DNA of 64,000 nucleotides from Artemia franciscana (Eukaryota; Arthropoda; Branchiopoda; Anostraca; Artemiidae). Below are positions 57,483 to 64,000 of this stretch, piece after piece. The translations under genes and the position numbers were made by a program. Each line of letters opens with the position of its first letter. Positions within the stretch are counted from its first letter, which is position 1. The notes below the pieces were generated by a model. That model had not been told where the DNA came from. It saw only the letters and a program-made list of their open reading frames with translations, and did not search any database. The DNA is taken from the NCBI RefSeq assembly GCF_032884065.1, contig NC_088867.1:28453507-28517506 (forward strand), in the 5' to 3' direction.

Positions 57483-57643
57483 CCTAACTGAAACCTGCTT
57501 CCATTTTCCTGTTTTGGCACTGTGAATCAAATTTTGTATGCCCTCTTGAATTTTAGGAACATCAGCTGGACCTGGTGGGGTTAGTTCAACTTTTGCATAT
57601 TTCAAAAATGTAGCCAGTTTTGGCCTTGTAACAGCTATTGTGT
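57483..57643 (-). CDS. ATP5MG: ATP5MG internal exon
   Basis: Minus-strand acceptor TTTATACAG precedes 57643, donor GTAAGC follows 57483. 161 bp: two bases complete a split codon, then 53 codons TIAVTRPKLATFLKYAKVEL, TPPGPADVPKIQEGIQNLIH, SAKTGKWKQVSVR. It matches the human segment [45 protein letters not shown] very closely. Confidence 0.96.
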
Positions 57644-58299
57644 CTGTATAAAAAAAAACAAAAAACAATTTAATATGAATAGAAAACTCAAATTTAGAAG
57701 ACACATTTGATTGGATTGAATATCTGAGAGATACAAGTTTTCACTAACAAAGCAACTAAACCTGAATAAAAAGAAACATAAAAAGCCAAACAATGTTGAA
57801 AAACGGAAAAAAAAAACAGCAACTAAAGACATGTAAAATTCAAAAAGAATATAAGCAGCTTTCAAATCATTCAAGGTAATGAATGACAAATAAAAAGCAG
57901 TCCCTGTGAATAGAAACCTATTTCTAAAATACAGAATGTAACTAACCATACATAGATTCTTAAATGTTGTAAGTCTGTCAGATAATAGACCAGCAAATGC
58001 AGCTTATATGGTGCTTTAACAGGCCCTGAAAGTTTCAGTTTAATACCCGTAGCTCTTCCTGAGACATTACTTATATGACCTTTTGACAACCAACATACAC
58101 TTAGTGTTTTAATTTTCTTTTTAACCTCTCCCTCAACATTTCCTGAAAGTTACACCTTAATACCCTAAGCCTCTTTGGAGACCCAAACATATCTGTTCTA
58201 GGAATTTTCTAAAAACAAAACCTGAAGAATAGACAACTTGCATAACTTACTACCCATACTCCAGGGACTGTGAGTAGTCGGGGGATCCCTGAAGAAATA

Positions 58300-58500
58300 G
58301 TTCCTTGACCTTTATACTATTTTGAACAAAAAGACCATATTAAAATTTTGATTAAATGTGTTAGGGGGGAGGACAACTAAAAAGGTCATTGAAGGGGGTG
58401 GGTTGCCCTTCTGACTCCTAAGAGGGACATTGTTACTTCATATTTTCAGTTGAATTAGCTCCATTCAAAGTTTCTATCAAAACCCCTTCCATCTGAAGTG
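58300..58500 (+). repeat. Family B-like fragment
   Basis: TTTTGAACAAAAAGACCATATTAAAATTTTGATTAAATGTGTTAGGGGGGAGGACAACTAAAAAGG.. follows, loosely, the 50445-50560 segment in the same orientation. Diverged. Confidence 0.5.
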
Positions 58501-58742
58501 GCTCTGGGAAAAAATAAAATAATTAATACATTGAAGGCTTATGTCCCTTCACTATAGGTGATAATAGAATATTGAACATCTATTTTGAGGGAACAAAAGA
58601 AAAACAAGAGATAACAGCTTATACGGCATATGTGACGAGGTCGGAAGAGCTAAGAGCTAAGAGCATATATGGCATGAGCTCTAGCGAAATTATAAGAATC
58701 AATAGACTTATTTAAAAGGAAAATCAGAGGCTTAATGCCGGT

Positions 58743-59950
58743 CAGGATTTAAAATAAGAGCTCTGAGACACGAGGTCCTTCTAAATATCAAAATTCATTA
58801 AGATCTGATCACCCACTTGTAAGTTAAAAAGACTTCATTTTTTCTAATTTTTCCTCTCCCTTCAGCCCCCCAGATGGTCGAATTGGTGAAAACGACTTTA
58901 TCAAGTCAATTTGTGCAGGTCCTTGACACGCCTACCAATTTTCATCGTCCTAACACGCCCAGAAGCACCGAACTTTAAGTTCTGAGACACAACACCTTTC
59001 TATATATCAAGTTTCATCAAGATCCGACCACTCATTCATAAGATAAAGATAGTTTAATTTTCACGTTTTCCAAGATTTCCGGTTTCACCCTCCAACTCCC
59101 CCCAATGTCACCGGATTTCGTCAGGATTTAAAATAATAGCTCTGAAGCACAAGCTACTTCTAAATATCAAATTTCATTAAGACCTCATCACCCGTTTGTA
59201 AATTAAAAATACCTCATTTTTTCTGAATCACCCCCCCCCCCCAAAAGAGAGCGGATCTGGTCCGGTTATATCAGTCAGTCACGTATCTTGGACTTGTGCT
59301 TATTCTTCCCAAAAAGTTTCATCCTGATCTCTCCACTCTAAGCGTTTTCAAAGATTTCCAGTCCCCTCCCCCAACTTCCCCCAATAACACTGGATCCAGC
59401 CAGGATTTAAAATAAGAGGTCTGAGGTACGAGGTCCTTCTAAATATGAAATTTCATTAAGATCCGATCACTCCTTTGTAAGTTAAAAATACCTCATTTTT
59501 CAGAATTAACCCTCCCCCCAACTCCCCCAAAGAGAGCGGATCCGTTCCGGTTATGCCAATCATGTATCTAGGACTTGTGCTTATTTTCCCACCAAGTTTC
59601 ATCCTGATCCCTCCACTCTAAGCATTTCCCAAGATTTTAGGTTTCCCCTTCAACTCCCCTTAATGTTACTGGATCTGGTCGGGATTTAAAATAAGAGCTC
59701 TGAGACACGATATCCTTCTAAATATCCAATTTCATTAAGATCCGACCACCCGTTTGTAAGTTAAAAATACCTAATTTTTTCCAATTTTTCTGAATTATCT
59801 GTCCCCCCCCCCAGATGGTCGAATCGGGGAAACGACTATGTCTAATTTAATCTGGTCTAGTCCCTGATACTCCCGCCAAATTTCTTCATCCTAGCTTATT
59901 TGGAAGTACCTAAACTTGCAAAACCAGGACTGACAGACAGACAGTGACAG
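58743..59950. repeat. Tandem repeat array, units of about 280 bp
   Basis: (C/G)(A/G)GGATTTAAAATAA(G/T)AG(C/G)TCTGA recurs at 58743, 59122, 59401 and 59681 (spacing 379, 279, 280). A shortened unit lies near 58970. Each unit continues ACGAGGTCCTTCTAAATATCAAATTTCATTAAGATCCGATCACCC, a C-rich run and CAAGATTTC..CCCCTCCAACTCCCC. The array closes at about 59955 with a hairpin CACTTGGTA-AA-TACCAAGTG (59970-59989). Confidence 0.9.
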
Positions 59951-60129
59951 AATTTGCAATTGCTGTATGTCACTTGGTAAATACCAAGTGCCATAAAAAA
60001 TATGTGAAATTAGGCATAATTCTACTTCTTTTTACCTTAAATTGCAGCTAGGAGCAATCTAAGGACCTCTCCTTGTAGATATCCAGAATGATGACTTGAT
60101 TTGTATACAAAGTTCATTAGTGACCAGGT

Positions 60130-60950
60130 GCCATTCCATGTTCAGTAGCATCCCATTGAGTTTATACTCTATGCAGGACCGCTCAGCATCTAGCCTTCTT
60201 TGAAAATATCAATGGATTTTGGGAGGGTATTAGCCCTCAACAACTTGTAAGCTAAAATGACATCCCCTCTATTTTTCCTGTAAAACAATGTCGGGAGATT
60301 CAGTTTTGAAAGTCTTACAGGTAGGAAAGCTCCCATATGTCAGATATCACTTAAGTGACACATCTTTGCACATGTTCAAACATTGTTATGTCTTTTTTAA
60401 AATATGGGGAGCCAATAGACATTCCAACTTCAAGCTTAGGATGCACAAGTCCCTTACATAGAAAACTGATGATTTTTGGGGAACAAGTGGAAATAATATG
60501 CTTAATCAATACTATGGTTGGAATAGCCCCAGCAGCAGACCTCTGCATGAGTGCTGATTTTTAGTTTATTATCAATAGACACCAAGATCCTGCTCATTTT
60601 TTTACAGAGGAGAGTGGGTGGACTAAGAAAAAACAAGAGAAGCAAGGATTCAGTTTGCCAAAGTGAATGATATGGCACTTGGCAACATTGGATTCAAGAA
60701 GCCAGGCCTCAGCCCCTTGGCCCAGCAGTTAAAGATTATTTTTTAGCAGGGCATCTTCACAGGACAAAACAGGTCCAAGAAGCTTCAGGTTGTCTGCATA
60801 AAGAGTTGATTTACTGCTGATAATAGAAGGAGCACCATTGATGAAGATATTGGATAGTGTAGGACCCAATACACTTCCCGAAGGAACTCCACTCTGAACA
60901 TGCGTAGAAGAAGAAAGAACATGATTATCAGAATCATTAAATAACTGATT
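60130..60950 (-). pseudogene. Decayed CR1-like RT relic
   Basis: The minus strand reads SGVPSGSVLGPTLSNIFING (about 60900-60840), STLYADNLKLLGPVL (motif C, about 60810), CHIIHFGKLNPC (about 60680), then LCKGLVHPKLEVGMSIGSPYF and FEHVQRCVT (about 60460-60350). These match the order in the CR1-like element at 16 kb, but this copy has more stops. It lies upstream of ATP5MG exon 2 on the same strand. Confidence 0.8.
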
Positions 60951-61089
60951 TTTAGTAGTGAAAAATATGCAATAAGTGTTGATTTATATGAAAACGACAG
61001 TGGGTTTAAATTGTAAGAAAATTAAGTTATCAGTCAACATAGTAGAACTGACCTAGTAAAAACGAATGTATCTACCTTCTTTTTCTCTT

Positions 61090-61480
61090 AGCCCCTTTGT
61101 ACGGACGTGATAATAGAAATCTATTAATGGGCTCATTTGATTGGGTACAAAAAGGTCTATTTCCTTTTGCAAAGGCTAAAAGCTACTGCATGAAAAGCAG
61201 TCACTCTCCTGTGCTCTTCTCATCCATGTAGGCTCCTATAGCCTAAAATCAAAATTTCCATATAGACATTTAACTCAACATAGTTCTCAAAAGTGCTTCC
61301 ATTTGAGATACCACCCATACAGCTCAAGGGAACAGTGCCCCAAATTTTTTAAATAGCCAATTCCTAACAGAAACATTTTAATAGACAAGATGGACATGTC
61401 ACACCTTGTTGAAACTGCAATTATATGAGGAATTTAAATATATATTATTAGAAGTAAAAATTAGACCCACAAGCCTTTTA
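61090..61480. repeat. Dispersed repeat similar to 56150-56500
   Basis: GGGCTCATTTGATTGGGTACAAAAAGG.. and the distal GGACATGTCACACCTTGTTGAAACTGCAATTATATGAGG match, with gaps, the segment at about 56440-56480. Part of the family B-like superfamily. Confidence 0.55.
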
Positions 61481-61664
61481 AACATGGCTAGTTACTCACC
61501 TTGGTGTTTTATTCTATTTATGTTTTTTCTAACTGGTGATATGTAAGTCTGATTCCCTTGAGATTTCAACATTTCCAGATTTTCGAATTTTCTGTCATTG
61601 TTGCTGCTGCTGCAAAGTTTCCAATATCATTTTCTTTTGGGCGAATTTGAAAATCCAGCCAAAA

Positions 61665-61850
61665 GATTGGCATCCTAGTGTTCATTCACTAACTAAGCAA
61701 GTAGAAGAGGGTTGGTCACCTGCCACAAGGACCAGTGTACCTGCCGGGAGAATAATGCCTTAAACTCTGGGTATCATGTGAGCAAGGATCAATGCTTCCC
61801 CTGCTGAGTTAGCTCTGAAGATAACAACCTGCTTTATTGCACAGAATTCG
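61665..61850 (+). repeat. Dispersed repeat shared with 20540-20720
   Basis: AAGCAAGTAGAAGAGGGTTGG..ACCAGTGTACCTGCCGGGAGAATAATGCCTTAAACT matches the 20.6-kb copy in the same orientation. Confidence 0.55.
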
Positions 61851-61989
61851 AAACAGAAAGAATATTGACATTATCCATCTAGTCCAGAGTTTAAAATGCT
61901 GCCCAAAACAAACAATAAGAGAATCTGGGTAAGTCCAAAAAAGAATTAGAATGAATGTGGTAGCTGTCAGGTTCAACTTGATGAACAAT

Positions 61990-62990
61990 CTTTGTTCAAC
62001 AAGACCATTTGTCACAATCTGTAATGGTTGTGACAAATGGTATCAGGATCTCAAAGTCAGAATATACACTGTTCTAAAAAATGACTGATAGTCTCACATG
62101 TGAATGGTTTTACCCAATTTATAAGGTTAGTTGAAACACCAGCCTAGGCTCAGACACTATCCAAAAGCTAACTGAAACAACTATATCAAAGCTGTGACTG
62201 TTTTGCTTAATCAGTTCCAAGAAGGTCTCAAGTAAGAAATAGTGAACATAAATAGTAGAATTTCAAACTTAGAAAGTGATGTTGCAAGCAAATGTTCCCC
62301 AACTGAGGTGGAAAATTAAATTTAAGACACCATTACAAGTAAGCTCAGCCAGTCTCATACTGACAGTAAGAAGTTGGAAAGTGATGTGAGAAAAATTATT
62401 CATGATGACAGAGAAAGATAAAAACGTCAGCTTTACATTGTGGTATATGGAATACCAGAATTGTGTGAAGCTGCTGCTGAAATTCAAATGTTTATTCAGG
62501 ACCATCTTGCCCAATCATACAATCTGTCAATGTTACAAAGCCACAACAACTTGAAAACAATTCTCCAAAACCAGGTGACCACCCTAGGCCTGTTCTTTTC
62601 CTCACAGACAGTTACAAGGTTAAAACGTAGATTGTGACTAAATCGAGAGAGCTGAAGGGGGACATGCAGTTTAACTTTGATCCCAAAAAGGCAGAAAGAG
62701 AAAAAGAAAAACAGAATCAAACATCAAAAACAGGGCAGTAATTGAGCATTTACTCTATTGCCCACTGAAACAAGCCCAACTGTAAATAGTTTGTCTTCTC
62801 GTAGTGTTAGTATTGATGATGATAATAGAGATGCTTTCCATTCCTGCTTGAGCTCTAGCTCTAAAAACATTAGTTACAAAAGTTTACCAAAAATGATGCA
62901 TAATAACAATCCAGTCAGTGGAAAGAAAGTGCTGGAACTGTTTTACACAAACATTGATAGTGACAAGCAAGCATTTTAACTTTTTTCCAC
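61990..62990 (+). pseudogene. LINE ORF1 relic and start of ORF2
   Basis: Plus-strand reading across stops: VTICNGCDKWYQDLKV (about 62010-62055) resembles the core of the PHD-like finger of CR1-type ORF1 proteins. A helical, coiled-coil-like stretch NLESDVASK..KLESDVRKI follows (about 62260-62400). Next is RQLYIVVYGIPELCEAA (about 62425-62475), as in the RR.NIVVYGIPE motif of LINE ORF1. LFYTNIDSDKQ near 62940 resembles the start of LINE endonucleases (LYTN.DSL..K). Several stops and indels; inactive. Confidence 0.65.
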
Positions 62991-63587
62991 AAGCAACCAA
63001 GTGGAAGATATTGAGAAGCATAATTTCTGATGAGGGAAAATGTGATTCTCAAACTGTTGCTCAAGAAAGTATTGGAGCTATTTTGTGCAAATAAAGGTGT
63101 GACTTTATCCCCCCCTCACACATACACACACACAGTGAGGGAGGTAAAGCTGTACTTTTACCACAAATGTTATACAGGATTCATCTTATCACTAGCAAGT
63201 TTGATTTAAAGAAATTAAATGGTCTAATTTCCATATTTCCCATATAATACATCATGTCTCTGCTGGCAGAAATACAGACATTTATAGCAATGGTGAAGGA
63301 GCTTGGACTATTGCAAAACAAGTCCAAAGGGCAAAATTCCTCCATAAACATAATGAGTAAATGCTGACACTTGGAAATTATCCAATTACTTTTCAATGTC
63401 ACACCCAGCACTTGAGTATAGTATGATACTGGCCTCCCCACCAGGATTGTTACTAGTCATTTTTTTTTTGGAGGGGGGGAGGGAGAAATTTTACCAGATG
63501 GCTGGTTATTTTTACTGATTTTTTTTTGTATCAATAATTAGCATAATGTCTATTTTGAATATGATATCTACAATCACTGTACAGGTT

Positions 63588-63830
63588 GGTAAAACCAATG
63601 CATTTGCCAACCAAGATTGATATTTTGGTATATGTCATGACACTATTTTCATGCTCTTTATTTAACCAAATGGAAAATTGTGGCAGCATCTATAAAATCA
63701 TGACAGGAGTAGGTAAAACTGCTCTGTTTACCAACCAAGTTCAATATTTCTGTAGATGACATGTCAGTATTTCCATGGTCTTAATTTAACCAAACAAAAA
63801 TTTTTGACAGAGTCAGAAAAATTCCAGTAC
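63588..63830 (+). repeat. Two diverged 124-bp tandem units
   Basis: GGTAAAAC..TTTGCCAACCAAGATTGATATTT.GGTA.ATG at 63588 recurs from 63712 (GGTAAAACTGCTCTGTTTACCAACCAAGTTCAATATTTCTGTAGATG). Both continue to TTAATTTAACCAAA. Similarity is about 70% by eye. No gene was found from here to the window end. Confidence 0.7.
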
Positions 63831-64000
63831 TTAGCAATACAATTTTACTCTCTCATTTTTTTTTATCAAGTGCCCCAAAACATTGGGGGCACCTCTGCTG
63901 ATCTTTTGAAACGCTCATAAATTGGAATTGAGCAAAGTTGTGAAACTGAAAACACTGGTCATAAGTAGCAGATCTATTTTGCAATATTTCACCTTTATAA

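Larger units (their letters stand above)
54657..57643 (-). other. ATP5MG: ATP5MG gene span (exon 1 not found)
   Basis: Gene for subunit g of mitochondrial F1Fo-ATP synthase. It is a small inner-membrane protein of the Fo stalk region that works with subunits e and f in dimer formation and cristae shape. Two exons are clear: 57643-57483 and 54755-54657, separated by a 2.7-kb GT-AG intron. Together they encode 85 residues of the about 100 expected. Motifs are RPKLATFLKYAKVELTPPGP, then a C-terminal membrane helix AMWFFVGECIGKGSVIGY. The first ~15 residues should be on an upstream exon right of 57643, which I could not locate. Confidence 0.93.

Noticed and set aside
57700-64000. Search for ATP5MG exon 1
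   Set aside because: No minus-strand ATG followed by a donor in the needed phase with a family-like N-terminus could be supported.

Overview
This is a stretch of animal nuclear genome: spliced genes with GT-AG introns, AT-rich introns of several kb, and dense decayed non-LTR retrotransposons and fold-back repeats. The proteins look arthropod-like. NAA20 carries EKKRA(F)FVDLFVR, which I recall as similar to insect forms. I guess a crustacean, possibly a brine-shrimp-like branchiopod, from the style of the repeats, but the sequence alone does not prove this.

Three conserved housekeeping genes can be reconstructed. (1) NAA20, the catalytic subunit of the NatB N-terminal acetyltransferase, + strand: four coding exons between 1203 and 10179, with the first exon(s) left of the window. 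(2) TOMM70 (Tom70, mitochondrial import receptor), + strand: ten coding exons from 15372 to 54494. All exon phases agree, giving a complete 562-residue protein. (3) ATP5MG (subunit g of mitochondrial ATP synthase), - strand: its last two coding exons at 57643-57483 and 54755-54657, with exon 1 not found. TOMM70 and ATP5MG converge tail to tail with only 162 bp between stop codons, and their putative poly(A) signals lie in crossed order. Both products are mitochondrial: an import receptor and an ATP synthase subunit.

Layout: 1-10.7 kb NAA20, its introns filled with interspersed repeats, a (CT)n tract and an old degenerate tandem array; 11.1-15.1 kb intergenic LINE copies, one a head-to-tail pair fused into a 459-codon frame, plus a fold-back element; 15.4-54.5 kb TOMM70. 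TOMM70 introns hold a CR1-like LINE (15.8-18.1 kb, -), a 418-bp palindrome (19.7-20.1 kb), a near-complete second LINE whose ORF1 has PHD-like and three CCCH zinc fingers (28.3-32.6 kb, -), an 81-bp minisatellite, a (TA)n tract, a Penelope-like GIY-YIG remnant, and a head-to-tail array of fold-back plus 'family B' repeat units (49.7-51.7 kb). 54.7-64 kb holds ATP5MG and more decayed LINE and tandem repeats.

I see no tRNA, rRNA, CRISPR or bacterial-type operon. The most notable items are the zinc-finger-rich LINE ORF1, the fold-back/family B composite, the crossed 3' ends of TOMM70 and ATP5MG, and an apparent Gly-to-Arg change in the acetyl-CoA loop of NAA20.
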